Below, piece after piece: positions 1-8,017 of a stretch of 64,000 nucleotides of DNA. The position numbers were made by a program, and so were the translations under genes. Position 1 is the stretch's first letter; every line of letters starts with the position of its first letter. Origin of the DNA: Alphaproteobacteria bacterium. GTDB lineage: Bacteria > Pseudomonadota > Alphaproteobacteria > Acetobacterales > Acetobacteraceae. The stretch lies in contig JADZEB010000016.1 in NCBI GenBank assembly GCA_020850755.1, positions 248,001 through 312,000 of the forward strand. The letters are read 5' to 3'. Under the pieces are notes generated by a model. The model had not been told where the DNA came from, made no database searches, and saw only the letters and a program-made list of their open reading frames with translations.

Positions 1-450
1 GCCCATGCCAAGAATGCCCACCCTTCGGTCCCTGGCGAGCGGCGGATCATGGAACTTCCAGATCCTCTGCCGCTGCTGCTGCTGAAGCGTCGGAATGTCG
101 CGGTGCAGATGGAGCACGGCCCACGAGACGAATTCCGCCATCTGATCCGCGGCCTCGGGCGGGACCGTGCGTAGGATCGGGATGTGGCGCGGCAGTCCCG
201 GGTCGGCCAGGATATGCTCCACGCCCACCGCGGATGACAGGATCAATCGGAGGTTGGGCATGCGTGCAAGACGCCCCGGCTCCGGCTCCCACACCATCGC
301 ATAGTCGATGTCCGCAAGCGCCCCGGACTCAGTCCAGCAGCGGATCTCGAGATCGGGTATTGCCTCCTTGAACAGTACCCGCCATTCGGGAATTGCCGTC
401 GGCCCGCCCGACTTCACGACCATGACGCGATTGCCGCTGGAAGTAACCAT
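1..450 (-). CDS. D-isomer-specific 2-hydroxyacid dehydrogenase (GhrA-like), 5' part only
   Basis: The frame is open from an ATG at 450 to the window edge, giving the first 150 codons of a longer protein. The translation ends in GILGMG, which is the start of the Rossmann GxGxxG loop of NAD-dependent 2-hydroxyacid dehydrogenases. Before it comes the N-terminal substrate-lobe pattern of the glyoxylate/hydroxypyruvate reductase A group (LILSSAVGVEHIL, then EFVSWAVLHLHRDIP). A Shine-Dalgarno sequence GGGAG lies 6 bases before the ATG and supports this start over an in-frame ATG 27 bases further in. The catalytic Arg, Glu and His lie outside the window, so substrate is inferred from family only. 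It is divergent from the OCD-family gene at 647. Confidence 0.72.
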   Translation of the reverse strand, partial: MVTSSGNRVMVVKSGGPTAIPEWRVLFKEAIPDLEIRCWTESGALADIDYAMVWEPEPGRLARMPNLRLILSSAVGVEHILADPGLPRHIPILRTVPPEAADQMAEFVSWAVLHLHRDIPTLQQQQRQRIWKFHDPPLARDRRVGILGMG

Positions 451-646
451 GAGCGCTCCCGAACGTCATGAATTGCGCCACGAAAGCCGGATCCCTGCCG
501 AGCCGGTCCCGTGATGCCGTGCACCACGCTATCGGGGGTCGAGGCTCTCCAAGCACGCCCGCCCCCAGGCAAGGATCGCACCCGATCACGCTGGCACAGC
601 ATTGCGCGATGTTCCATGCTTGGCCAACACGAAAAGCGGAGGGGCA
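451..646. promoter_or_regulatory. divergent intergenic region
   Basis: This 196-bp spacer separates two divergently read genes and so must hold promoters for both. I see no convincing -35/-10 pair. The 8-base palindrome TTGGCCAA near 620-628, just upstream of the ribosome-binding site of the plus-strand gene, is the only symmetric element noted and could be chance. Confidence 0.3.
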
Positions 647-1603
647 ATGACTCGCTTTCTGGATTCCAGCGCGGTTGCCAAGGCCCTGCCATGGCCTGCC
701 GTCATCGAGGCCGTGGAGACAATGCTGAAGGAGGGCTGCACCTACCCGCCGCGCCAGGGCTACGCCATTCCGGTTCCAGGGGAGCCGGACGCAACCCTGC
801 TGACGATGCCCGCCTGGATCCCTGGCTCATCCATTGGCGTCAAGGTCGTCAACGTGTTTCCCGGGAACTCCGGTAGGGGGCTGGCGGCAGTGAACGGGAT
901 CTATGTCCTGTTCGACGGAAGGACCGGTCAGCCATCCGCCATCATGGATGCCGATGAGCTGACCGTGCGCCGCACTGCAGCCGCGTCCGCGATCGCCGCC
1001 CGCCGCCTCGCCCGGGCCGATGCAAAGCATCTGCTGATCGTCGGCACTGGTCGCCTTGCACCGGCCCTCGGTGCAGCGCATGCGCAGGACCGCTCCCTCG
1101 ATCGTGTCTCCGTGTGGGGCCGCGATCCACGCAAGGCCGCCGCAACAGCCCGGGCGTTGCAGGCCGCCGGCCTCCCTGCCGATCCGGCGGGCGACCTCGC
1201 CCGCGCGGCGCAGGAGGCGGACCTGATCTCGTGCGCCACACTTGCGACCGAACCGCTGATCCTAGGAGAGTGGCTTCGTTCCGGGACGCATCTAGATCTC
1301 GTCGGCGCATTCAAGCCAAACATGCGCGAGGCCGACAGCAGCGCCATGAAGCGCGCAGACCTTCTGTGCGTCGACACCCGACCAGGCGCGCTCGCCGAGG
1401 CAGGCGACATCGTCATCCCGATGTCGGAGGGCGCGATCGGCGAAGGCGCCATTGCCGCCGATCTGCGCGAGCTGGTTCTGCGACGGCATCCCGGACGGAC
1501 CAGCGCCAAGCAGATCACGATATTCAAGTCGGTCGGGTTCGCGCTCGAGGATCTCGCCGCCGCGCGCACCGTAGCCGGGCATTGGCAAGACCCGCCTCAG
1601 TAG
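647..1603 (+). CDS. OCD/mu-crystallin family reductase (delta1-pyrroline-2-carboxylate reductase-like)
   Basis: The product is 318 residues, normal for the ornithine cyclodeaminase/mu-crystallin family. A conserved Lys sits in IGVKVVNVFPGN (Lys66), followed by DADELTVRRTAAASA and the dinucleotide-binding loop IVGTGRLAP (about 131-139). The GTGxLAPxL...VWGR pattern is typical of the branch that includes delta1-pyrroline-2-carboxylate reductases of the proline/hydroxyproline pathways rather than true ornithine cyclodeaminase; this is family-level inference. The ATG at 647 is preceded by GCGGAGGGG at 5-base spacing, which fixes the start although the frame opens earlier. Its 3' end overlaps the convergent minus-strand gene by 7 bp. 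Confidence 0.8.
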   Translation: MTRFLDSSAVAKALPWPAVIEAVETMLKEGCTYPPRQGYAIPVPGEPDATLLTMPAWIPGSSIGVKVVNVFPGNSGRGLAAVNGIYVLFDGRTGQPSAIMDADELTVRRTAAASAIAARRLARADAKHLLIVGTGRLAPALGAAHAQDRSLDRVSVWGRDPRKAAATARALQAAGLPADPAGDLARAAQEADLISCATLATEPLILGEWLRSGTHLDLVGAFKPNMREADSSAMKRADLLCVDTRPGALAEAGDIVIPMSEGAIGEGAIAADLRELVLRRHPGRTSAKQITIFKSVGFALEDLAAARTVAGHWQDPPQ

Positions 1604-2508
1604 CCTTCCGTGATGATCTCTTCGGCCAGACTGTTGTCCACGCACACATCAAACGGCTTGTCCGTCGCGATCAGTCCACCAGACAGAAGGCCAGCCTTCA
1701 ACCGGTCGAACGCCTCGCGCGGCAGGATCGGCACCTCGCACCAAAGCTGGTTGCGCTTGTAGCGCGCAATGCTGCGGGTCAGGACCTCGCGGGGGACATG
1801 CGTGAAGTGCGAGCCCACCACGTCCGCGATCTCGGACGCGTCACTGCGTCCCACCCACCGCAACGTCCTCGCGATGGCGCGGGTCATGCGCTTGAGCTCG
1901 TCGCGACGCGCCGCGATGACATCGTCATTGGCGTAGAAGGAGGTGTAGGAGCATAAGCCGCGGCTTGCCTGCGTGTACCAGACATGGCCGACGCCGCTCA
2001 TCTCGAGCTGGGTCGCGAATGGCTCAAGGACTTGCACGACATCGACGCGATCAGCCAAGAGATCCTCGGCATTCTGAGGCATCGGACGGTCGGCTATGCG
2101 GGTCAGCTTGCTCGGGTCAATACCGTGCTGGCGCAGATCCTCCTGGAAGCACATCCAGGGCGTCGGCACCTCCGAGGTGCTGGCAAACCGCAAGCCGAGC
2201 AGGTCGCTGTGCCTGTAGCCCGGGTTCGGACGGCGTCCGACCAGATAGAACGGGTCGCGTATCACGACCGCCCCGAAGCAGACCAGGCGAACCTTCGGGT
2301 CGCGATCCCGCAACAGCATGACACGCATCGGCCCGCCCCAGGTCACATCGACCGAGCCGGAGATTATCGACGTCGCGGCCGAGATCCAGCTGTCCGGCGT
2401 CACCAGGCGAACGTCGAGGCCCTCCTGCCTGAATGCGCCAAGCGCGAAAGCGGCATAGAAGGGAGTGTAGAAGATCGCGCGGAAGGGTTCTTGCAGCGAA
2501 ATGGGCAT
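1597..2508 (-). CDS. NMT1/THI5-like ABC substrate-binding protein without signal peptide
   Basis: The 303-residue product resembles the NMT1/THI5-like type-2 periplasmic-binding fold: an aromatic N-terminal strand (FRAIFYTPFYAAFALGAFRQEGLDV) leads into the ligand cleft, and WGGPMRVMLL follows near residue 75. The protein starts directly with the mature domain and no signal peptide is visible, so it may be cytosolic or its export is not obvious. It is the last gene of a six-gene minus-strand operon, 9 bp after the alpha/beta hydrolase stop. No permease or ATPase of this transporter family lies nearby, so an orphan binding protein or a non-transport ligand-binding role are both possible. Confidence 0.68.
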   Translation of the reverse strand: MPISLQEPFRAIFYTPFYAAFALGAFRQEGLDVRLVTPDSWISAATSIISGSVDVTWGGPMRVMLLRDRDPKVRLVCFGAVVIRDPFYLVGRRPNPGYRHSDLLGLRFASTSEVPTPWMCFQEDLRQHGIDPSKLTRIADRPMPQNAEDLLADRVDVVQVLEPFATQLEMSGVGHVWYTQASRGLCSYTSFYANDDVIAARRDELKRMTRAIARTLRWVGRSDASEIADVVGSHFTHVPREVLTRSIARYKRNQLWCEVPILPREAFDRLKAGLLSGGLIATDKPFDVCVDNSLAEEIITEGY

Positions 2509-2517
2509 GACACCTGC

Positions 2518-3345
2518 TCAAAAGCTAGATTCAGGGGAACGGGCAGCCAGGAAGGGCTCGATGCAGGCGAGAAAACCCTGCGGATTCTGCGCATGCACCC
2601 AGTGACCGGCACGCGCGACGACCTCGGTCCGCGCCGCCGGAAACATGGCACGGATCGCCGCGGCATGGCGCGGCTGGATGTAGTCCGATCTCTCGCCCGC
2701 GACAAACAGAGTGGGGCCTGCATAGCGAACGCCATTCGGCATCTCGGGGAAAGCCGCGAGAACCGCGATGCCCGCCCGCAAGGCTTCGAGATGGATCTTC
2801 CAGCGATAGCGCCCGGTCGCGTCGGCGGAAAGGTTCTGCAACAGGAACTGTCTGGTCTCGGCATCCGGGACCGACTGGGCCAGAGCGGCGTCGGCATCGG
2901 TTCGGCGTCCCACGGCGTTCAGGTCAACCGCAAGCATCGCCTCCACATAACCAATGACGCGCGGCTCATAGCGTACGGGCGCTATATCGACGATCACCAA
3001 CCGATCGACCATCTCGGGCCTGGTGAGGGCAAGGGTCATCGCCGTCTTGCCGCCCATGCTATGGCCAATCACGGCACATTGGTTGATGCCGCGCTGTTTC
3101 AGAGCATGGATGACATCGCTCGTCATCACCGGATAGTCGCATCGCCACGCCCACGGACTGTTGCCGTGGTTCCGCGCATCCAGGGCGAGCACGCGAAACC
3201 GCGCACCGAGCGATCGCGCGATGCTGGCCCAGTTCAGCGCCGATCCGAACAGGCCATGGAGAATGGCCACCGGCGGTCCCTGCCCGGTCTCCACCACACT
3301 CAGTGCAACCGGCCCGCCCGCGCCCACGTCCTGTTCGCCCGTCAC
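2518..3345 (-). CDS. alpha/beta-hydrolase fold protein
   Basis: This is a 276-residue single-domain alpha/beta hydrolase. The oxyanion-hole motif LHGLFGSALNW (about 29-39) precedes the nucleophile elbow GHSMGG (Ser96), and the catalytic His lies in RAGHWVHAQNP near the C-terminus. I chose the GTG start at 3345 because it overlaps the stop of the upstream amidohydrolase in the form GTGA; the frame opens 22 codons earlier but those codons lie inside the neighbour. The tight coupling to an amidohydrolase and FAD monooxygenase suggests an ester, lactone or formyl-amide step in a catabolic route. N-formylmaleamate deformylase (NicD) has the same fold, but the sequence alone does not show that activity. 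Confidence 0.82.
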   Translation of the reverse strand: MTGEQDVGAGGPVALSVVETGQGPPVAILHGLFGSALNWASIARSLGARFRVLALDARNHGNSPWAWRCDYPVMTSDVIHALKQRGINQCAVIGHSMGGKTAMTLALTRPEMVDRLVIVDIAPVRYEPRVIGYVEAMLAVDLNAVGRRTDADAALAQSVPDAETRQFLLQNLSADATGRYRWKIHLEALRAGIAVLAAFPEMPNGVRYAGPTLFVAGERSDYIQPRHAAAIRAMFPAARTEVVARAGHWVHAQNPQGFLACIEPFLAARSPESSF

Positions 3346-4721
3346 GTCTCGATCCACTGCCAGGGCCGTGGCGGGGGAATGTCGGGATTCTGTGCGAGCA
3401 TCCGTTCCCACACCCGCCGCGTGACGAGTTGCGCCTCCTTGACCAGCGCCTGCTCGTCAATCGTCAGCACCTTGCCCCCGCGCATCAACCACTCGCCATC
3501 GCAGATGGTGCTCTCGACGACGCCCGGATGCCCGTAGTGGACAAGATTGCCGACCAGGTTGATCACCGGCGTGAGCGACGGATTGCGCAGATTGACGATG
3601 GCAAGGTCAGCCTTCTTGCCCGCCTCGATCGTGCCGAGATCGTCCAGACGGCCGATCGCAATGGCCCCGTTGCGGTTCATGCCGTCGAAGATCGCCTCCG
3701 GCTGCGGCCTTATCCCAAGCCCGTAGGATCCGCGATGGACGATCAGGCCGATCTTCATCGTGTGGAACAGGTCCTCGGTCATGTTGTCGGACCCGAAGCA
3801 CACGTTGACACCGCGGTCGCGGATATAGCCGGCCCGGACGGGGTGCGGCCCGCGGCGCGAGGAATTCGCTGGGCAGTGGACGAAGTGCACCCCCTTCTCG
3901 GCCAGGATGTCGATGTCTCCTTCCGTGCAGTAGGTCCAATGCGCCCCGATCACGTCCGGGGCCGCCCAGCCATGATGGTCCAGGAACTCGGCCGGCGTGC
4001 AGTTCCAGCGCGCCCGCACCTGCCTCACCTCCTCGATGCTTTGAGCCAGATGGACCGTGCGCGGCATGTTGTGCTTGCGCGCGAGCGCCGTGAGCTGGTC
4101 CAGCATCCAGGGCGAGCAATTGTCTGTTGCGTGCGCTGCGATCTGGATCTGAAGGCGGCCGCCATGCTTGTTGTGGAAGCGCTCGATCCCTTCCACGGTG
4201 CGGTCGAGAAAGGTCTGGCCAAATTCACGATCCTCGCTGTAGTCGCCCCTGCGGATCTTCAAGGTGTTGACGTCGGCGCAGTTCTCGGACAGCAACAGGC
4301 GCGCACCCGTGCGCGCCATTCCCTCGGCATATGATGTCACATGGCGGAACGGATCGACGAACATCGTCGTGCCGCAGCGTATCCCCTCCAGCACGCCGAG
4401 CACGGCCATGACCGTGCGTTCTTCCGCACTCATCGTGTAGGACACCGGCGACATGTAGCCATAGACGGCATTACCGTCCCAGTCTTCGACGGTACCGCGC
4501 AGGACGGTCAGGATCGTGTGCGTATGGCTGTTGATGAACCCCGGGATGACGGCCTTGCCCGTGCAGTCATAGACGGGAACCTGCGGATTGGCGTGTTCGA
4601 TCTCCCTGGTCGGCCCCACCGCAGCGATGCGGTCTCCCTTGATCAGGATTGCTGTGTGGTGCAGGACCCTCCGATCGTCGTCCTGCGTCACGACGACCGC
4701 GTTCTTCATCAACATGTCCAT
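3342..4721 (-). CDS. metal-dependent amidohydrolase (AtzA/TrzN/guanine-deaminase superfamily)
   Basis: The 459-residue product has the subtype-III amidohydrolase layout. A short N-terminal beta-domain is followed by the metal-binding HxH pair in FINSHTHTI (His67, His69), further His residues in AAHATDN, TVHLAQS and IGAHWTYC, and the C-terminal Asp in CFGSDNMTED. These are the residues expected for a mononuclear-metal deaminase or dechlorinase acting on N-heterocycles or amidines. I start it at the ATG at 4721 (GGTGGAG Shine-Dalgarno); an in-frame ATG 13 codons upstream is possible. It overlaps the next gene by 4 bp. Substrate unknown; the operon suggests an aromatic or heterocyclic nitrogen compound. 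Confidence 0.85.
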   Translation of the reverse strand: MDMLMKNAVVVTQDDDRRVLHHTAILIKGDRIAAVGPTREIEHANPQVPVYDCTGKAVIPGFINSHTHTILTVLRGTVEDWDGNAVYGYMSPVSYTMSAEERTVMAVLGVLEGIRCGTTMFVDPFRHVTSYAEGMARTGARLLLSENCADVNTLKIRRGDYSEDREFGQTFLDRTVEGIERFHNKHGGRLQIQIAAHATDNCSPWMLDQLTALARKHNMPRTVHLAQSIEEVRQVRARWNCTPAEFLDHHGWAAPDVIGAHWTYCTEGDIDILAEKGVHFVHCPANSSRRGPHPVRAGYIRDRGVNVCFGSDNMTEDLFHTMKIGLIVHRGSYGLGIRPQPEAIFDGMNRNGAIAIGRLDDLGTIEAGKKADLAIVNLRNPSLTPVINLVGNLVHYGHPGVVESTICDGEWLMRGGKVLTIDEQALVKEAQLVTRRVWERMLAQNPDIPPPRPWQWIET

Positions 4722-4781
4722 CGGACGCTCCACCCGGCTGGCTGCAACGCGGTGATGCACACACTTGCCCGCACCGCGGCA

Positions 4782-5951
4782 CTAGAGTTTGGCCCGGCCT
4801 GCCGCGATCTCCGCGATCAGGGACGCGAACAAGGCGCCGCGCTGGGCAATCGAGGACACCTCCACGGTCTCGCGCCGGCTGCAACTGTCGTGGCAGATGG
4901 GGCCCAGGCCATCGAGAGTGGGAACGCCAAGCCCGGCGGCGAAGCTCCCGTCCGAGCCGCCGCGCGAGACAACCGCATGGATCGGCGCGTCCAGGCGCGC
5001 GCAGATCCGCTCGGCAAGGGAATAGAGACGCTTGGTCCCCTCATGCGTCGGGAAGGCCGGGCGCGTGAAACCGCCGCGCATCGTCACGCTCACGCGCCTG
5101 TCGCGGGGTGGCCGGGACACGATCTCGCGGACCTGCTGCAACATCCTCTCGGCGTTGTCGGCGTCGGGCGCACGCAGGTCCAGATGCATCTCGCCCGATG
5201 GCGGCACCACCTGCCGCGCGGCGCCGCTGCGCAGGATGCCGACAGAGGCATAGAGGGACTTGTCTGGATCGGTGAGTGCCTCGAGCGGCCCAACCAACGA
5301 GGCCAGGGCTGACAGAGCGCTTGCCCCGTCCTCCGGCCGTGCACCGCAATGGGCCGATACGCCCGTCGCCTCGATATAGACGGCGCCGACAGCGCCGCGC
5401 CCGATCACGATGCCACCCTTCGGCCGACATGGCTCCAGCGTCAGGCAGGCATCGGCGTTGCGTGCCTCGGCCTCGATCCAGCCGCGCGATTGCGGACTGC
5501 CGATCTCCTCGTCCGGGACAATGAGATAGGTGACGGAACCAAGTCCGGCCAGCGCGCCCATCTCCTGCAGGATGCGCAGTGCGAACACCGCCATCACGAC
5601 GCAGGACTTCATGTCGCCCACGCCAGGGCCGGTGATCCGGTCGCCGCTGCGCGAGAAGGGCCATTCATGCGTGATGGCGGGCCAGACCGTGTCCGCGTGC
5701 CCGAGGATCAGGAGACGCGGGCCGTTGCCAAGCTTCAGCCGCGCGGTGAACTGATCGCCGCGTCCGGGCAAGGGCGCGCGCTCGATCGCAAAGCCCAGCG
5801 CCGCAAGCGTCTCGCCGATCGCATCCTCGACACGATTGACACCCTCGGCCATGTAGGAGCCGCTGTCGATATTCACCACCCGCTCCGTCAGCGCGAGAAG
5901 ATCGGGCAGGTGGCGCTCGAAGGCAGCGGCAAAGGCGCGTGGGTCCTGCAT
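4782..5951 (-). CDS. M20 family metallopeptidase (carboxypeptidase G2/ArgE-like)
   Basis: The 389-residue product carries the M20 co-catalytic zinc site: His and base Asp in LGHADTVWP, bridging Asp in GPGVGDMKS, and the Glu-Glu pair in VPDEEIGSP, followed by the dimerisation domain. The arrangement fits carboxypeptidase G2-type exopeptidases, which cut C-terminal glutamate from N-acyl compounds, and ArgE/DapE-type deacylases. The start is set at the second in-frame ATG (5951), which has GGAGG 5 bases upstream; the ATG at 5963 lies on top of that ribosome-binding site. No signal peptide, so cytosolic. It sits between the racemase-fold protein and the amidohydrolase, implying an amide-bond cleavage step. 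Confidence 0.87.
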   Translation of the reverse strand: MQDPRAFAAAFERHLPDLLALTERVVNIDSGSYMAEGVNRVEDAIGETLAALGFAIERAPLPGRGDQFTARLKLGNGPRLLILGHADTVWPAITHEWPFSRSGDRITGPGVGDMKSCVVMAVFALRILQEMGALAGLGSVTYLIVPDEEIGSPQSRGWIEAEARNADACLTLEPCRPKGGIVIGRGAVGAVYIEATGVSAHCGARPEDGASALSALASLVGPLEALTDPDKSLYASVGILRSGAARQVVPPSGEMHLDLRAPDADNAERMLQQVREIVSRPPRDRRVSVTMRGGFTRPAFPTHEGTKRLYSLAERICARLDAPIHAVVSRGGSDGSFAAGLGVPTLDGLGPICHDSCSRRETVEVSSIAQRGALFASLIAEIAAGRAKL

Positions 5952-6012
5952 GATGGCCTCCATTGCACTTCAGGGGATTACGGAACGGCGCTAGCCAAGG
6001 CGACGCCGTGCC

Positions 6013-6762
6013 CTAGCCCTTCGCCAGATACGGCACCAAGGCCGGGCTCGCGGCGCGGAAGTGCTCGCTCGGCGGCAGGCCAAACAGCTTCAGCGCGGCG
6101 AAGGCGCAAGCGAGGTTGGAACTCACCAGCACCGGCCCGCCGGAGCCCGCCACGCGCACCATGGCGTCAACGGTCGCCATCCCGGTCCCGGACATCAGCA
6201 CGACCGCGCCCTTGGGCACCTGGATCTTGGCAAGCCCATCCAGCACTTCCTCGGTGGTCAGGTCGTAGGCGCGGAATTCCTCCGACACCTTGAAGACGCC
6301 GCTCAACTGGAACCCGCAGGCGCTCCAATAGGCCGCCGACTTCTCGGTGAGCCAGCCGGGATAGGGCGAGAACAGGTACACCTTGTCGGCGCCAAGCGCG
6401 GCCAGGGTCTCGCGGATCGCCATGCTGGCCTGGATCACCGGCCGACCGCCCGCTCCGTTTGAAAGCGCGCGGGAGCGCTCCACGTCCTGCTCGGGCGTCA
6501 GCGAATAGGAGGGGCCGGTGATGCCCACCATGAAGGCATCGATCGCCAGCACGCCGAAGCTCTGGATCAAGCGCGGGTAGTGCTCGACATACTGGACCTG
6601 GCGGACTTCAAGCGGCTGGCCCGGAAACAAGGGCAGGCGCGTGGAGTGGACTCCGCAGGCCAGCGGGCACAGGGCACGAAGCTCCAGCTCGACCGTCGGG
6701 TTAGAAGGTGGCGTGATCAGGCCGAGACGCTTGGTCGGGACCACGTTCGGAAGGGACGTCAT
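6013..6762 (-). CDS. Asp/Glu-racemase superfamily protein of the maleate isomerase/arylmalonate decarboxylase branch, catalytic cysteines absent
   Basis: The 249-residue protein has the tandem-domain shape of maleate cis-trans isomerases and arylmalonate decarboxylases: LGLITPPSNPTVE at the N-terminus, AFMVGITGPSYSL (about 77-88), and VVLMSGTGMATVDAM (about 188-201). In characterised relatives a catalytic Cys is expected in one or both loops. Here the first reads GITGPSY and the second SGTGMA, so neither has Cys; the remaining Cys residues (32, 36, 149) are elsewhere. Either the chemistry is different or the protein binds rather than turns over ligand. ATG at 6762 overlaps the upstream stop as TGATG; a GTG at 6765 giving a 4-bp overlap is equally possible. 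Confidence 0.75.
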   Translation of the reverse strand: MTSLPNVVPTKRLGLITPPSNPTVELELRALCPLACGVHSTRLPLFPGQPLEVRQVQYVEHYPRLIQSFGVLAIDAFMVGITGPSYSLTPEQDVERSRALSNGAGGRPVIQASMAIRETLAALGADKVYLFSPYPGWLTEKSAAYWSACGFQLSGVFKVSEEFRAYDLTTEEVLDGLAKIQVPKGAVVLMSGTGMATVDAMVRVAGSGGPVLVSSNLACAFAALKLFGLPPSEHFRAASPALVPYLAKG

Positions 6763-7943
6763 CACCTTGCTCCTTTGGCCGGCGCGCCGACGCGCGCGAT
6801 GTCGATCATGCAGGCATCCACGAGGAAAGCGCGTGCCATGTGGGGATCAGCGGCGGCCGATCGCACCTGATCAAGCCAGCTGCTGCCACGCACGGTGCGG
6901 TCGGTCCGAGGCAGCAGCGCACCCATGACCACCTCGAGCCGTGCTTGCGCCCACGCATCAAGCAATGCGCCCGTACCGCCGGCAGCGATCGCGGCGAGCG
7001 TGTCTGCAAGCGTTATGGCATCCTGGATGCCGGCGTTCATGTTCATGCCGCCGCGCGTGTTTGTGAGGTGCGCGGCGTCACCGATCAGCACCACATCACC
7101 GCTGCGATAGCGACGCGCCATGCGCTTGCTGACGCCGTAGACATCGCTGGAGACGAGCGGCAGCGGGTCCGGCGCTGCCGGCAGGAAACGTCTGACGATC
7201 GGGGCGTAATAGGACGGGTCCATCGCCGCCGCGTCCGGCAGGTCGGGCGGAATGCGGATGATCACGCGCCACACATCGCGCATGCGCAGGAGAGAGATCG
7301 AATCGGCGCCGTCAAAGACATACGAAACCGGTGCAAGGCGGCTCACGGCCAGTTCCAGCGGCGCCGCAGTCATCAGACGAAGCACCCGATGTGCGTAGGG
7401 CGCATCATCGACATCGATGCCGGCGGCGGTGCGAATAGCCGAGCCTGCACCGTCGGCACCGACGACGAGGGACGCCGGCACCCGCGTCTCGCCCGACGGC
7501 CCGCGGACGGTCACCACCGGACCGGCCGGACCCTGGCTCACGCCAACGGCCTCGGAGTCGAACGCCACTGCGTCTGGCGCCAGGCGCCGCAGCACCTCAA
7601 GCAGGGCTGGCGTGAGACGTGCCTGTTCCAGATGGAACCGGAACGGCAGACGGGACTCCGTGGCGACAAGGCTGAGGGGGAAGTCGGCGACCAAGCCATC
7701 GGCCACCGTGAAGTAGCCGATGCGGTCGATCACATGGCCGAGCGGGCGGATGGCTCCAAGGACACCGAGTTCGTCGAGTATCTCCAGCGTCGGCGGGTGG
7801 AATGTCGAGGCGCGCGAAGCCGTGGACAGCCCCTCCCGCTTCTCGAACACGCGCACCGGCAATCCACGCTGGGCCGCTGCAAGGGCGAATGTCAGCCCCA
7901 CCGGCCCAGCCCCTGCAACGACGATTGGCGCTGCTCCCGCCAT
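6762..7943 (-). CDS. FAD-dependent aromatic-type monooxygenase (class A flavoprotein)
   Basis: The 393-residue product is a group A flavin monooxygenase. VVAGAGPVGLTFALAAAQRG at the N-terminus binds the ADP part of FAD, VVGADGAGSAIR is the DG motif for FAD and NAD(P)H, and VVLIGDAAHLTNTRGGMNMN holds the ribityl-binding GD motif. Such enzymes hydroxylate activated aromatic or heteroaromatic rings using NAD(P)H and O2. The ATG at 7943 has GAGGGTAGG in front of it, so the longer frame is not used. First gene of the six-gene minus-strand operon, divergent from the MmgE/PrpD gene. A ring-hydroxylating first step is the natural reading for the operon. Confidence 0.88.
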   Translation of the reverse strand: MAGAAPIVVAGAGPVGLTFALAAAQRGLPVRVFEKREGLSTASRASTFHPPTLEILDELGVLGAIRPLGHVIDRIGYFTVADGLVADFPLSLVATESRLPFRFHLEQARLTPALLEVLRRLAPDAVAFDSEAVGVSQGPAGPVVTVRGPSGETRVPASLVVGADGAGSAIRTAAGIDVDDAPYAHRVLRLMTAAPLELAVSRLAPVSYVFDGADSISLLRMRDVWRVIIRIPPDLPDAAAMDPSYYAPIVRRFLPAAPDPLPLVSSDVYGVSKRMARRYRSGDVVLIGDAAHLTNTRGGMNMNAGIQDAITLADTLAAIAAGGTGALLDAWAQARLEVVMGALLPRTDRTVRGSSWLDQVRSAAADPHMARAFLVDACMIDIARVGAPAKGAR

Positions 7944-8017
7944 GCCTACCCTCGCTTTCACACGGGACGACGATACAGCCGACTTGCCCGCTTGACCATC
8001 GTGGGAGAAAGTGGGGC
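7944..8017. promoter_or_regulatory. divergent promoter region between the six-gene operon and the MmgE/PrpD gene
   Basis: The 74-bp spacer must carry start signals for both directions. No clear sigma70 hexamers or palindrome could be recognised by eye. Confidence 0.3.

Noticed and set aside
67-84. CAG-rich tract as a microsatellite or array
   Set aside because: It is four Gln codons plus neighbours inside the dehydrogenase gene, too short to be a repeat element.
1597-7943. Nicotinate or vitamin B6 degradation operon
   Set aside because: The ring-opening dioxygenase and maleamate amidase are absent and the isomerase homologue lacks its cysteines, so naming the pathway would go beyond the sequence.
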